Shown: positions 1 to 9,347 of the stretch, in pieces
Layout of the letters: every line of letters starts with the position of its first letter
Position numbering within the stretch: the first letter of the stretch is position 1
Source: Candidatus Nitrotoga sp. SPKER
GTDB lineage: Bacteria; Pseudomonadota; Gammaproteobacteria; Burkholderiales; Gallionellaceae
Length of the DNA: 64,000 nt
NCBI GenBank assembly: GCA_003402285.1
Contig: QFXG01000023.1
Location: forward strand, 1 to 64,000
Direction of reading: 5' to 3'
Notes under the pieces: generated by a model
The model's input: the letters and a program-made list of their open reading frames with translations, nothing else
The model's database searches: none
What the model was told of the DNA's origin: nothing
Program-made: the position numbers and the translations under genes

Positions 1-2
1 AG

Positions 3-119
3 TTAAGTGAAGGGCAGAATCTGTTCGCTGAAATCACTGCATGGTCACGTGATCGACTCGACTTACGCAAGGGGTTGGTCGTGTATGCCATGATCAAGAC
101 GGTTGCGTTGGCAGAGTGA
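3..119 (+). CDS. C-terminal end of a truncated unidentified protein
   Basis: An open frame runs from the window edge to a TGA at 117-119 and encodes about 38 residues, ending with a hydrophobic stretch (VVYAMIKTVALAE). The start lies upstream of the window. No stop interrupts the frame and the composition looks coding (few rare residues, alternating charged and hydrophobic). I do not recognise the family from so short a tail and assign no function. It is convergent with the ankyrin gene. Confidence 0.4.
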   Translation, partial: LSEGQNLFAEITAWSRDRLDLRKGLVVYAMIKTVALAE

Positions 120-270
120 AACGAGCCAGGTGGGTTGAAACCCAGATGTGTTGGAAGTTAGAGGGGCAGAGTGTCTGGTTTGCGCGGGGGTGTTTTGCAT
201 TTCATGAAGTAATCTCCACGCGCGTGACCTATTCCTATAATTGCTAGTGAGAGAAGTTAATCTTCAATAT

Positions 271-939
271 TTAAGGCTTGCTATGATAAATGGTTGTATC
301 TCCAGTTAGTCGGTTGTCGGTATTATTCGGTGTAGGTTCAATGAATTTTTGCTGGGCATCGACGGGTAATAAGCTATTTTGTTCAAGTACAGATTTAAGA
401 TAGCGTTGTATTTCACCTTTTGTGGTTCGGTCGGCAGTTGCCCGTTCAATATTTTTAATGGTGATATTTGCGCCATACTCAATTAGAAGCTGGGCAGATT
501 CCAGATTTCCCACCTTATGCAAAGCGGTATTTCCTTTTTTAATAATCATACTTCCTGTTTCAAGTTGGACGTTAGGGCTGGCCCCGGCAACTAATAAACG
601 TTTAGCTACGTTAGGAAAATCCACCCATATATACAAGGCGGTTAAGCCATCTTTATCTTGAAATTTAGCGTCGGCCCCGTGATCGATTAAAAATATTGCA
701 AGTTCGGGATCGTTAACATCGAATATGGGCGGACGATTATTATAATCCACAATATTTGGATCAGCTCCGTTGTCAACTAACAGCTGGGCCGCCTCTACAC
801 TTTCGACATAGTGCAACGCCGTTTTCCCAAAAAAATCTTGGATGTTGATATCCCCACCAAGGTTAATGGCGTTCTTTATTCCCTCTAAATCGTTGTCCAT
901 TGTTGCTGTGATGATGGATTCATCCGGTTCATTTTGCAT
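271..939 (-). CDS. ankyrin repeat protein
   Basis: A 222-residue protein built of about four to five ankyrin repeats between roughly residues 15 and 165. The repeat signature is visible several times: GKTALHYVES..AAQLLVDNGAD, DPELAIFLIDHGAD, GLTALYIW..AKRLLVAGAS and GNTALHKVGN..AQLLIEYGAN. Ankyrin repeats mediate protein-protein binding. There is no signal peptide, membrane segment or catalytic domain, so it is probably a cytoplasmic adaptor. The C-terminal 50 residues are polar and probably disordered. It stands alone between a convergent partial gene and moeA on the same strand, with about 130 bp separating it from moeA. Its partner cannot be deduced from the sequence. Confidence 0.85.
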   Translation of the reverse strand: MQNEPDESIITATMDNDLEGIKNAINLGGDINIQDFFGKTALHYVESVEAAQLLVDNGADPNIVDYNNRPPIFDVNDPELAIFLIDHGADAKFQDKDGLTALYIWVDFPNVAKRLLVAGASPNVQLETGSMIIKKGNTALHKVGNLESAQLLIEYGANITIKNIERATADRTTKGEIQRYLKSVLEQNSLLPVDAQQKFIEPTPNNTDNRLTGDTTIYHSKP

Positions 940-1068
940 ATCTATTTTCTTTAAGCGAAAGAGCTTGAAATATTTCTAGTGGGATTTACTGGGTTTATTA
1001 ATATTCTCAAGAGGTTATCAGGAGAGTATTTTTATCATATTAAAATCGTACTTTGGTATGGTCTCTGG

Positions 1069-2325
1069 TTAAAATGGCTGTACTCGAACGGCAGAACCTG
1101 CTTCAATGTTGCCCTGTGATACCGGTAACACAATGAAACAGTTAGCTTTACTCATTGAACTGAGAATGCCGGAGCATTGCGCACCCGTTGTATGTACTAT
1201 CCATCCGCCGTCTTTATCTTGACTGAGAATGCCGCGCTGAAATTCAGTGCGTCCGGGAGCTTTTCGGATGGGGCTAATGCAGGTGGCCTGAAATTCAAGG
1301 GCTAGTTTGGGATGTTGCCCCATAAGCATTCGTAAAGCGTCGCGCACGAACTGCTGGAAAGTTACCATGACTGCAACTGGGTTACCGGGTAATCCAAAAA
1401 AATGGCAAGTCCCGATTTTGCCATAAGCAAGTGGCTTACCCGGTTTCATGGCTATTTTCCAGAACACAACCTCGCCAATTTCTGCTAACAGTTGCTTGAT
1501 ATAGTCAGCCTCACCGACTGAAACTCCGCCGCTGGTTATGATGACATCAGCCCGTGCTGCCGCGTCTAACAAGGCGACTTTGAGGCTGGCTTTGTCGTCA
1601 CGAATGGTACCCATATCGATAATTTCTACGCCTAGCTCGCCCAACATACCTAGCAGGGAATAGCGATTACTGTTATAAATTTGCCCAGGAGCCAAGGGTA
1701 TTCCTGGTTGCTGCAACTCGTCACCGGTTGAAAATAGTGCAACTTTTAGCTTGCGGTAAACTTTAACATCACTTAAACCAAGCGAAGCCAGCAGGCCCAT
1801 CTCGGCGGGACGAATGATCTGTCCGCGAGTCAGCACCGTAGCACCTTGCGTAATATCTTCTCCGACCAGGCGAATGTTCTGACCCCGGAGATGTCCTTCT
1901 CCTATTTCAATAAAGGATCCGGCGATCTGAACGTGTTCTTGCATCACCACGCTATCACAGCCTTCAGGAATAAGCGCGCCAGTCATAATGCGTACACATT
2001 CACCTGCAGCAACACGACCCTCAAACATGCGTCCAGCATAGGCACTGCCAATAATAGCGAGTTTGCCAGGAGCAGTTGCCAAATCGTCACTGCGTACAGC
2101 GTAACCATCCATTGCTGAGTAGTTGTGCGGCGGCACATTCATAGGAGAAAGTATGTCTGCTGCCAACGTGCGATGCAATGCATCGCACAGGTTGATCAAT
2201 TCACTTTCCGCGAGTGGCGCGAGAAACTGTTGGATAAATTGGCGTGCTTGTTCAACGGGCATTGAGTTGGGGTCATAATCCCCCCTTGTTTCAAGAGTAG
2301 ACAAAAAAGAAGACTTAGATTCCAT
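1069..2325 (-). CDS. moeA: molybdopterin molybdenumtransferase MoeA
   Basis: Catalyses insertion of molybdate into adenylated molybdopterin, the last step of molybdenum cofactor synthesis. At 418 residues it has the usual length. Family motifs are in order: PPHNYSAMDGYA at 65-76, MTGALIPEGCDSVV at 114-127, SGGVSVGEADY at 265-275 (the MoCF domain), KPGKPLAYG at 294-302 and GLPGNPVAV at 311-319. A GAAGGA ribosome site lies just before the ATG. It follows moaA on the same strand with about 150 bp between them, so the two may be co-transcribed. The other cofactor genes (moaC, moaD, moaE, mogA) are not in the window. Confidence 0.97.
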   Translation of the reverse strand: MESKSSFLSTLETRGDYDPNSMPVEQARQFIQQFLAPLAESELINLCDALHRTLAADILSPMNVPPHNYSAMDGYAVRSDDLATAPGKLAIIGSAYAGRMFEGRVAAGECVRIMTGALIPEGCDSVVMQEHVQIAGSFIEIGEGHLRGQNIRLVGEDITQGATVLTRGQIIRPAEMGLLASLGLSDVKVYRKLKVALFSTGDELQQPGIPLAPGQIYNSNRYSLLGMLGELGVEIIDMGTIRDDKASLKVALLDAAARADVIITSGGVSVGEADYIKQLLAEIGEVVFWKIAMKPGKPLAYGKIGTCHFFGLPGNPVAVMVTFQQFVRDALRMLMGQHPKLALEFQATCISPIRKAPGRTEFQRGILSQDKDGGWIVHTTGAQCSGILSSMSKANCFIVLPVSQGNIEAGSAVRVQPF

Positions 2326-2473
2326 GAATGTCCTTCGTTAAATTTGGCAACCGGATAAAACTTTGCAGATTACAGCACAATTATCAGACTGATTTTTAGT
2401 TTCGCTTGATTTGGGCAGTGCTGCCTGGAGGAGTGGTTTTGACGCACCTGACAGATAGATACGTACTTGCAAA

Positions 2474-3616
2474 CTATCCCCCAATATATGACATTTCAAT
2501 CTTTTTGCCTGTTTGTGTCTTGTTTTTGGTGTTTGCACTTCGTAATTCTGAATAGCGATCTGCGCGCAACCGCCATAAGTGTGCAAGAGCAGTAGAAATT
2601 TCTTGGTCTGTTTTTCCACTCTGCATGAGTGCTCGCAGATCGTGGCCGCTGTCCGCAAAGAGGCAGGTATATAGTTTGCCTTCGGTGGACAGTCTGGCAC
2701 GAACACATTCGTGACAAAAGGTCTTGGTGATGCTTGAGATCACTCCGATTTCACCCCCGCCATCCTGATAGCGCCAACGTTCGGCAGTTTCGCCGGTACA
2801 GTTTGGTTCGATTTCTTCAAGTGGCATGTGGGCGGAAATTCGTCTTACTACTTCGGCAGAGGGAATCACCTCGCCCATTTCCCAATGGTTAGAAGTTCCT
2901 ACATCCATGTATTCGATGAATCGCAGTATGAACGGGGAATCTTTGAAATAGCGAGCCATAGGTACGATTTCCTGGTCGTTCATACCGCTTTTGACAACCA
3001 TGTTTACCTTAATCGGGCCGAGGCCTACCGAGTGAGCGACATCCAGACTGCGCAGCACATCCGATACCGGGAAATCAACACCGTTCATACGTTTGAAAGT
3101 GGCATCATCCAGTGAATCCAGGGAGACCGTAACACGATTCAATCCTGCGTCTTTCAAAGATTGAGCTTTTTTTCCGAGTAATGCGCCATTGGTAGTCAGT
3201 GTCAGGTCCAAATCATTGCCATCGTATGTTTTCAGCTTCGCAAGCATTTCAATTAAATTTTCTACGTGTTTGCGTAGTAGGGGTTCACCACCTGTAAGGC
3301 GAATTTTTTGAACGCCATGGTTAACGAAAATTTGTGCTATACGCGTGATTTCTTCAAAAGTCATCATTGAAGCCCGCGGCATAAATACATGATCTTTGCC
3401 AAATGTTTCTATAGGCATGCAATATACACATCGGAAATTACATCGATCTGTAAGTGAAATACGCAAATCCTGTAACGGACGTCCAAACGCGTCACCGATA
3501 AGCCCATTAGGCTCTTCCATAACGGCAGGAATGACTGGCGCTGTCTTGGAGTGACGATAATCTATAATTGGAATTATTTTTTTAGACATGGCATTAGACC
3601 CAATATATTCAGGCAT
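2474..3616 (-). CDS. moaA: GTP 3',8-cyclase MoaA (radical SAM)
   Basis: Radical S-adenosylmethionine enzyme that rearranges GTP to 3',8-cyclo-GTP, the first committed step of molybdopterin synthesis. The N-terminal 4Fe-4S motif CxxxCxxC is at C59, C63 and C66, the SAM-binding GGEP motif at 109-112, and the second cluster cysteines at C301, C304 and C318. The protein ends in the conserved double glycine (MSYIGG) needed for activity in this family. It is 380 residues, longer than the usual 330-360 because of an N-terminal extension of about 45 residues before the core. A second ATG at residue 10 (position 3589) is an alternative start; neither has a strong ribosome site. Confidence 0.96.
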   Translation of the reverse strand: MPEYIGSNAMSKKIIPIIDYRHSKTAPVIPAVMEEPNGLIGDAFGRPLQDLRISLTDRCNFRCVYCMPIETFGKDHVFMPRASMMTFEEITRIAQIFVNHGVQKIRLTGGEPLLRKHVENLIEMLAKLKTYDGNDLDLTLTTNGALLGKKAQSLKDAGLNRVTVSLDSLDDATFKRMNGVDFPVSDVLRSLDVAHSVGLGPIKVNMVVKSGMNDQEIVPMARYFKDSPFILRFIEYMDVGTSNHWEMGEVIPSAEVVRRISAHMPLEEIEPNCTGETAERWRYQDGGGEIGVISSITKTFCHECVRARLSTEGKLYTCLFADSGHDLRALMQSGKTDQEISTALAHLWRLRADRYSELRSANTKNKTQTGKKIEMSYIGG

Positions 3617-4036
3617 GGTAGTAGTAAATTATCATGGGTTTAAATACTTACACTCAGGCTATAACGCAGTTTAATATTTAAGAAAGCCTAAAGATAGGCG
3701 GTAATCTTACTTTACAGATACTTATTAGAACTTTATTACTTTTTAAGTTCCTATTATTGAGGAGGTGTTTAAACTAACTCCGCACAGCAAATTGTTTGCC
3801 AGAATACACGATTGAAAGCATTTATTGTAATGCAAATAATAGGTATGTTGTGTATGAACTTTTTATTGTGTGGCTCTCGGTAAATAATGGGGTGTGACTT
3901 GCAATAGAACTGGGGTCTTCAAATGGTGTTCGTTTGGAAGATTGTGCATCAACATTTCTGGGCATTCAAGAGCAAGAAGATACAGCTTGAGATTGGATAT
4001 GCATTCGTATCGTCGGGATGACCAGCATGGCACGAA
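3617..4036. other. intergenic region between pirin gene and moaA
   Basis: About 420 bp of AT-rich sequence without a convincing gene. A Shine-Dalgarno-like GAGGAGGTG occurs near 3760 on the plus strand but no open frame follows it. The moaA promoter should lie in the half nearest 3617. No tRNA, riboswitch or repeat was recognised. Confidence 0.6.
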
Positions 4037-4903
4037 TTAGCGAGGAATCTGCGCGAAGCGTCCGCTGTTGAAGTCCGTGATAGCCTGGACAATTTCCTCT
4101 TGAGTGTTCATCACGAACGGCCCCTGCCCGACGATCGGTTCGTCAATCGGCTCGCCGCTGAGCAGCAGCACGACAGCATCGTTGTTTGCTTCGATAGACA
4201 CGGTGCCTCCTGCGCGATCCAGTAGCACCAGCTGTGCCTCGCGGGCGACGGTGCTGTCGTTGACCAATATCGTGCCTCGCAAAATGATAAGCGCCGAGTT
4301 CCAGCCATTCGGCACGGACAGCTCACAGACTCCCCCTTGATTCAGACGCAAATCCCACACTTGCATGGGTGTGAAGGTATGCGCTGGACCGACATGCCCG
4401 TTATAGTCACCTGCAATCACCCGCACTGTGCCCGCACCGTCAGACAGCGCGACAGTTGGGATGTCGTGACTAAGGATGGCTTGGTAACCCGGCGCGGTCA
4501 TTTTATCCTTGGCCGGTAGATTCACCCACAATTGCACCATTTCCAACATGCCGCCGGAGCGAGTGAATGCCTCGGAATGAAATTCTTCGTGCAAAATCCC
4601 GGCACCAGCCGTCATCCATTGCACATCTCCGGGGCCGATCACACCGCCTTGGCCTGTAGAGTCGCGGTGCGCAACCTCGCCCTTGTAGACGATGGTGACG
4701 GTTTCGAAGCCACGATGGGGGTGCGAACCGACGCCACGCGGACGGTCTGTAGCGCTGAACTCGGCTGGGCCGGCGTAATCCAGCAGCAGAAATGGGCTTA
4801 ACTGTTTCCCATGGCTCTGGTAAGAAAACATCGAACGAACAGGAAAGCCGTCTCCGACCCAATGGCGGCTGGGCGCGTTGTAAACACCGAGGATATTTTT
4901 CAT
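4037..4903 (-). CDS. pirin family protein (cupin)
   Basis: A bicupin of 288 residues. The N-terminal cupin carries the pirin metal-binding signature HPHRGFETV (about residues 61-69), followed by a matching second part, GDVQWMTAGAGILHEEFH. Pirins bind Fe or other metals; some have quercetinase activity and others act as redox sensors, and the substrate cannot be read from sequence. The start at 4903 is preferred over the ATG two codons upstream because an AAGGAG site sits six bases before it. The gene is divergent from a broken LysR-type regulator, an arrangement typical of pirins regulated by their neighbour. No downstream partner lies on the same strand. Confidence 0.92.
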   Translation of the reverse strand: MKNILGVYNAPSRHWVGDGFPVRSMFSYQSHGKQLSPFLLLDYAGPAEFSATDRPRGVGSHPHRGFETVTIVYKGEVAHRDSTGQGGVIGPGDVQWMTAGAGILHEEFHSEAFTRSGGMLEMVQLWVNLPAKDKMTAPGYQAILSHDIPTVALSDGAGTVRVIAGDYNGHVGPAHTFTPMQVWDLRLNQGGVCELSVPNGWNSALIILRGTILVNDSTVAREAQLVLLDRAGGTVSIEANNDAVVLLLSGEPIDEPIVGQGPFVMNTQEEIVQAITDFNSGRFAQIPR

Positions 4904-5024
4904 GGTCATCTCCTTAATGATAGTGACAAACTAATTGCTGTCAGAAGAGTAAACTAAGGACAATGTCTTGTGTAGATAATAAAATTCGCCATCAGTGTTC
5001 TATTCGGTGAACGATAAGGCTGCC

Positions 5025-5219
5025 ATGCAAGATTTAAATGATCTTTACTACTACGTTCAAGTTGTTGATCACAGCGGCTTTGCTCAGGCAGGACGTGCGC
5101 TCTGCATGCCAAAATCCAAATTGAGTCGTCGGATTGCGATGCTGGATGAATGACTGGGCGTGCGGTTGCTTCAACGCACACCCAGTCATTTTTCTGTTAC
5201 TGAAATCGGACAGACCTAA
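5025..5219 (+). pseudogene. LysR-type regulator, N-terminal remnant with internal stop
   Basis: Reading from an ATG at 5025 gives the start of a LysR winged-helix domain: MQDLNDLYYYVQVVDHSGFA, then an SKLSRRIAMLDE recognition-helix region. The frame hits TGA at 5151, exactly where the family has Arg (E-R-L-G-V-R). After the stop the same frame continues LGVRLLQRTP.HFSVTEIGQT and ends in TAA at 5217-5219. Only the DNA-binding part remains of a protein normally near 300 residues; the effector domain is gone. It is divergent from the pirin gene, whose regulator it presumably was. A single CGA to TGA change would explain the internal stop. Confidence 0.85.
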
Positions 5220-5229
5220 TGAAGAGGCC

Positions 5230-6123
5230 TTAACGTAACTGGTTTCTTTGAAATCCTGAGCCAGGGCCAAAAAATTCAACCATTAAAAAATCTTCAAGCC
5301 CTTCATTATCTTCCATACGTGCTGACAGGACGATAACGCGGTTGAGGCGGTGTGATTCCCAATTAAAATCTCCTTTGAAATGCTTGCGAATCAGCTCAAT
5401 CATCCTGCGAATAATTGCGCGTTCCACATCTCCACCTAACCCGGCATCGACCTCGATTACCTCGCGCCGAGAATTGTTATAGTCTGTTGTCCAGCCTCGA
5501 AATGAAAATCGGGCGGTTCGGCTGCCCATGCTGATAATTTGAAATATCCCACTTGTTCCTTCTGGCTGTAGATTGCGCCTGATGTTAGCCATCCTTTTTT
5601 CATCAGCTGAAAGCGGGCGTGGATTAGACATGGTTTCTGTATTTTCGCGTTCCTCAGAATTTTCAGCTGCCTGTCGGCGTGCTCTGGCGGCATTAATATA
5701 GCTTGCCAAATCGGTGAGAGGCGCTGAATGTGTCACTGGGGGGGGCGTTAATGGAACCTCAGTCTCTGTGACTGTTTTTTCCGGTAAAGGCTTAATTGGT
5801 ATTTCCGTTTCAATAGGCCGGGGTTGAGGCGGTGGTTCAGATTTTTGTTTTGGCTCAGGCTTAGGCTCGGGTTTAGGCTCCGGTTCCGGTTTAGGAGGTT
5901 CAGTTTGAGGACTTGATTCTGGAGGTGAGGATTCTTGTTCTGATTTTGTGTCAGGCAATTCTACAAAGCGTGCATCAATTGGCGGCGAAGAAACAATCTC
6001 ATCCTTGGGAGGTTTCAGGAAATAGCCAAATTCCCAAATGATGATCAGCCAAATCAAGGCCGCCAGTGGTGTTGGCCACCAGAATCGAATCTCCTTCGAT
6101 CTTGATTCGGACATGCGTACCAC
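5230..6123 (-). CDS. TonB/TolA-like energy-transducing protein with unusual C-terminus
   Basis: A 297-residue inner-membrane protein. A single N-terminal membrane anchor (about residues 15-35, WPTPLAALIWLIIIWEF) is followed by a Pro/Glu/Lys-rich periplasmic linker (about 45-125, with repeated PEPKPEPK) and a folded domain of about 110 residues. This is TonB architecture, and the gene lies directly downstream of exbB and exbD, starting next to the exbD stop. The last domain does not show the usual TonB C-terminal YP motif, so the outer-membrane partner may differ. The frame opens with GTG at 6123; an in-frame ATG at 6114 is an alternative. Function as a proton-motive-force transducer is inferred from architecture and context. 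Confidence 0.8.
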   Translation of the reverse strand: MVRMSESRSKEIRFWWPTPLAALIWLIIIWEFGYFLKPPKDEIVSSPPIDARFVELPDTKSEQESSPPESSPQTEPPKPEPEPKPEPKPEPKQKSEPPPQPRPIETEIPIKPLPEKTVTETEVPLTPPPVTHSAPLTDLASYINAARARRQAAENSEERENTETMSNPRPLSADEKRMANIRRNLQPEGTSGIFQIISMGSRTARFSFRGWTTDYNNSRREVIEVDAGLGGDVERAIIRRMIELIRKHFKGDFNWESHRLNRVIVLSARMEDNEGLEDFLMVEFFGPGSGFQRNQLR

Positions 6124-6124
6124 G

Positions 6125-6526
6125 TTATTTATGTTTTACCGCAATCAAAAAATGTTGGGCGCCGGCAGATCGAGCCTGCAACATCGCCTGCACCACCAAA
6201 CCTTGCGGTGCTTCGTTGTCCGCCGATACGACCACGTTTTGCTGCGACGCTTGCAGCAGCGGCTTGAGCGTGGTGGCCAGGGTTTCCAGTGTTACGGGAA
6301 TGCGATTGATATAAATTTTGCTGTCACCTGTTAGCGTCAGCGTTACGGGTGCGTCAGATTTCAGCTTTTCGGCTTCCCCTTGGGGCAAATTCACCTGCAA
6401 GGAATCAAGATTCTGCATCGATAATGAAGACAGCATGAATGTCACCAGCAAGAAAAACATCACATCAATCATCGGAATGATCTCAATGCGTCCCTTGCGA
6501 TACGTTCTGGATTTACGCAGTTTCAT
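6125..6526 (-). CDS. exbD: biopolymer transport protein ExbD
   Basis: A 133-residue ExbD/TolR protein with a short cytoplasmic N-terminus, one membrane helix starting IEIIPMIDVMFFLLVTFML (about 14-32) containing the conserved proton-carrying Asp, and a periplasmic domain of about 90 residues. With ExbB it forms the inner-membrane motor that energises TonB-type proteins. It lies five bases downstream of exbB and runs straight into the TonB-like gene. An AGGGAT ribosome site precedes the ATG. A second exbBD pair lies at 49886-50911. Confidence 0.93.
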   Translation of the reverse strand: MKLRKSRTYRKGRIEIIPMIDVMFFLLVTFMLSSLSMQNLDSLQVNLPQGEAEKLKSDAPVTLTLTGDSKIYINRIPVTLETLATTLKPLLQASQQNVVVSADNEAPQGLVVQAMLQARSAGAQHFLIAVKHK

Positions 6527-6531
6527 GGGTG

Positions 6532-7161
6532 CTATCCCTGCTGATCCAAACGGATGTGATCAATCAGGCGTGTACCCAGCCGCTCCATTTCATCCATTGT
6601 TTGTGATTGCAGACGAGAAAAATAATTAAATCCAAATAAGGCAATCAGCGCGATTAATAAGCCGACGGCCGTTGCAATAAGTGCCTGAGCCACGCCACCT
6701 GTCACCCCCGTAGGATTGACGATGCCGCTGCCACCAATTATCTGAAAGGCATGCATCATTCCAATAATGGTTCCCATCAGCCCGAGCAAAGGCGCCGCGG
6801 TAACGATCGTTTCTAACACCCATAACCGGCGCGCAAGAGAGTTTTCAATCACCAGCGCTTCATCAGCTGCACGAGATTCAGTCCACCATGAAGGTCGATG
6901 TCGATTGGCGATCACCACCTCGAAGAATCGCTTGTAGTAGTGGCGTTCGTTCAGTCCGGAAAGTATCTTTTCCAGGTCTTCCCATGCGAAACCATATGTT
7001 TCAACAAGGTTCAGCAAATCATGTGAAAGACGTGCAAAGCGCCAATAGAGAAATGCCTTCTCCAGCATAATGGCTAAAGCGATTACCCCCAGTAAAGACA
7101 ATGGCAGGATAATCATCCCGCCGAGTTTAAATGCGATCCAGGCTTCTTGTAGCTCTTGCAT
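6532..7161 (-). CDS. exbB: MotA/TolQ/ExbB proton channel protein ExbB
   Basis: A 209-residue three-helix channel protein. The first helix is near residues 14-30, and the ExbB/TolQ signature in the second and third helices is clear: ETIVTAAPLLGLMGTIIGM followed by GVAQALIATAVGLLIALIAL. It assembles with ExbD to conduct protons and drive the TonB-like protein encoded two genes downstream. The ATG at 7161 is chosen because GGAG lies just before it; an upstream TTG at 7173 overlaps that ribosome site and is unlikely. This is the first gene of the exbB-exbD-tonB-like operon. Confidence 0.93.
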   Translation of the reverse strand: MQELQEAWIAFKLGGMIILPLSLLGVIALAIMLEKAFLYWRFARLSHDLLNLVETYGFAWEDLEKILSGLNERHYYKRFFEVVIANRHRPSWWTESRAADEALVIENSLARRLWVLETIVTAAPLLGLMGTIIGMMHAFQIIGGSGIVNPTGVTGGVAQALIATAVGLLIALIALFGFNYFSRLQSQTMDEMERLGTRLIDHIRLDQQG

Positions 7162-7964
7162 GGTTATCTCCAAATGAAAGGGATAATCCCCATTTGCTTG
7201 TTAAAAAATTTATTAATTACCAGGAAATTTTCGTCGTGGTCTAAGTTGATATACATTTGTTTTAGCTTTTAATTCCCTGAACTTCCTCATTTTACTCAAC
7301 TTTTAGATATTCAGCCTTCATCTTTGCGTCATCCGAACGATGACACTATTAAAGTTGAAATAAGAATGACTCTTGCTACCTGCTACTAATAGCTGCACTA
7401 CGCCCACAATCTAGCGTTGCCGTCTTGTTTTCGGAGGTGGATATCGAGGACTTCCTATTAAAACCGTCCTTGAAAGTAAATCCGGTAAATTTTAAGCGCA
7501 GCCATTACGCTACAAGGGGGCCAGTCAGTGTTATTTGTCGCGATAGAAAAACTACCGATGGTTTGATACATAGGCAACAAGCTTATGCAGGACAGACGAT
7601 CAATCAGACCAGTAAGGCGATATACGGCGAAAAGCAGACGTGCGGCTAAGTCATAAGATATCCCTGGTCGGTGCAAATTGATGAGATAAATAAGATTTAA
7701 AAGCGTTAGCGGCCCGCGTGGATATAATGCGGTTATCAAGATCACTGGCGTCGCCGACAAGCCTTTGCAAGTTATACGCCGCTACAAGAATCGTCCACAC
7801 TTGCCAAAGCCTGCGGTGAGCTCGTGCTCCAAGACTCAAGTAACAAATCGGCTAGTGCGCTGCTGGAGCATACCCGCAATAAGTTATGATGACTAATTTG
7901 CCAATAAGCTCAGGTGGGCTCGTCAATGCCCACAAGCAAAGACAAAATAGCGTAGGGAGATTTT
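7162..7964. other. non-coding region with possible decayed transposase
   Basis: About 800 bp without a believable intact gene; small open frames on both strands are broken and have odd composition. On the minus strand near 7700-7840 a stretch reads AHRRLWQVWTILVAAYNLQRL, which resembles the C-terminal end of a DDE transposase, but I cannot place its family. It lies immediately upstream of the ATPase/PIN/RNA-ligase operon, so it may mark the edge of an inserted segment. The operon promoter should be near 7880-7950, and an AGGGAGA ribosome site precedes the ATG at 7965. Confidence 0.45.
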
Positions 7965-9347
7965 ATGTTGACCAAATTGCACCTGAAAAATTTTAAAGCT
8001 TGGAAAAATACTGGTTCAATCCGTCTTGCGCCACTTACGGTCATTTTTGGTGCCAATAGTGCGGGCAAGAGCAGTCTCGGCCATCTTTTGTTGGCGCTTA
8101 AGCAGACGGCGATGTCCACTGACCGGAAGCGTGCCTTGCATCTGGGCGATACCAACACCTTGATTGATCTGGGCACTTTTGCGGACTGTTTGCATGGGCA
8201 TGACCTTACGAATTCGCTCGACTTCAGCCTAGGTTGGACGTTGCCAAAATCGCTGGAAGTGCGCGATCCACTTCAGCCCTGGCGAGACCAAGGTGACCGT
8301 CTCGAGCTTAATGTTTCTTTCGTAGAAGGCAAGTCTGGGCAGCCTGAGGTTCAATATTTGTATTACGGCCTTGCTAACAAGCAAGGAGTGGTGCTCGATG
8401 TGGATTTCTCGCGTGGCGAGAACCGTAAATTCTCGCTTAAATCTGAACGTTATCAATTCATGAATGCAGTCGGACGCAAGTGGCCCCTCGAAGATCCGGA
8501 AAAATTTTATCGAGTTTCGGAAATCAGTATGGCGCGTTTCAAGAATGCGGGTTTCTTAACGGATTTCGCATTGGCGACAGAAACCATGCTCGGCAGCCTA
8601 AGTTATCTTGGGCCCTTGCGTGAGCATCCGAAACGTACTTATCAGTGGTCGGGCGATACGCCGGAGGGGGTCGGGCAAATGGGTGAACATGCCATTGCGG
8701 CTATCCTGGCAGCACAGAACGAAGGCAGAATACTTAATCGGGGGCCAAAAAGGCCTAGGCAGTCGTTTGCTGAGTTGATTGCTGGCTGGTTGAAGGATTT
8801 GGGCGTGATTCACAGTTTTGTCGTGAAGCCTGTGGCTGCAGGACGGAAGGAGTATGAAGTTCTGCTGAAAACTCATGCCGAGGCACCGGAGGTAAAGATT
8901 ACCGATGTGGGTTTTGGCGTTTCGCAAGTTTTGCCTGTCTTGGTTCAGGCTTTTTACTGTCCGTCCAATTCTACCGTCTGGATGGAGCAACCGGAAATCC
9001 ATCTGCATCCGCAAGTACAGGCGGAACTGGCTGACGTTTTTATTTCCGCGATCCGATCTCGCGAGAACGGTGAGGCACGCAACGTGCAACTGATCGTTGA
9101 AAGCCATTCCGAGCACTTCCTGAATCGTCTGCAACGACGTATCGCCGAGGGGGAAATTACCCCCGACGATGTCGCCATCTATTTCTGTAAACGGGCTGGT
9201 AGTGAAACAGAGCTGGAGCCACTGGAAGTGGATCTCTACGGCAACATCGAAAATTGGCCAACAAATTTCTTTGGTGATGAAATGGCCGATCTGACCGCAC
9301 GGACTGTTGCTGCCATGAACCGGCAGCAACAGGAGAAAATCAAGTGA
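7965..9347 (+). CDS. AAA/ABC-type ATPase with DUF3696 C-terminus (OLD-like)
   Basis: A 460-residue SMC/ABC-like ATPase. Walker A GANSAGKSS is at 29-37, an ABC-signature-like DVGFGVSQVLPVL at 314-326, Walker B with the following loop at 337-349 (TVWMEQPEIHLHP), and a switch-histidine region VESHSEHFLNRL at 378-389. The end (about 390-440, with a WPTNFF motif) matches the DUF3696 type found after such ATPases. Relatives are common in phage-defence loci, where the ATPase senses or gates a partner effector. A good AGGGAGA site precedes the ATG. The gene overlaps the next one by four bases (GTGA), implying coupled translation. There is no TOPRIM domain, so any nuclease activity must come from the partner. 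Confidence 0.92.
   Translation: MLTKLHLKNFKAWKNTGSIRLAPLTVIFGANSAGKSSLGHLLLALKQTAMSTDRKRALHLGDTNTLIDLGTFADCLHGHDLTNSLDFSLGWTLPKSLEVRDPLQPWRDQGDRLELNVSFVEGKSGQPEVQYLYYGLANKQGVVLDVDFSRGENRKFSLKSERYQFMNAVGRKWPLEDPEKFYRVSEISMARFKNAGFLTDFALATETMLGSLSYLGPLREHPKRTYQWSGDTPEGVGQMGEHAIAAILAAQNEGRILNRGPKRPRQSFAELIAGWLKDLGVIHSFVVKPVAAGRKEYEVLLKTHAEAPEVKITDVGFGVSQVLPVLVQAFYCPSNSTVWMEQPEIHLHPQVQAELADVFISAIRSRENGEARNVQLIVESHSEHFLNRLQRRIAEGEITPDDVAIYFCKRAGSETELEPLEVDLYGNIENWPTNFFGDEMADLTARTVAAMNRQQQEKIK

Noticed and set aside
3617-4036. Molybdenum-cofactor riboswitch upstream of moaA
   Set aside because: I could not fold the region into the known motif, so there is no support.
8598-9329. 243-residue open frame on the minus strand inside the ATPase gene
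   Set aside because: Its product has no domain and the opposite strand has full Walker A and B motifs; it is a shadow frame.
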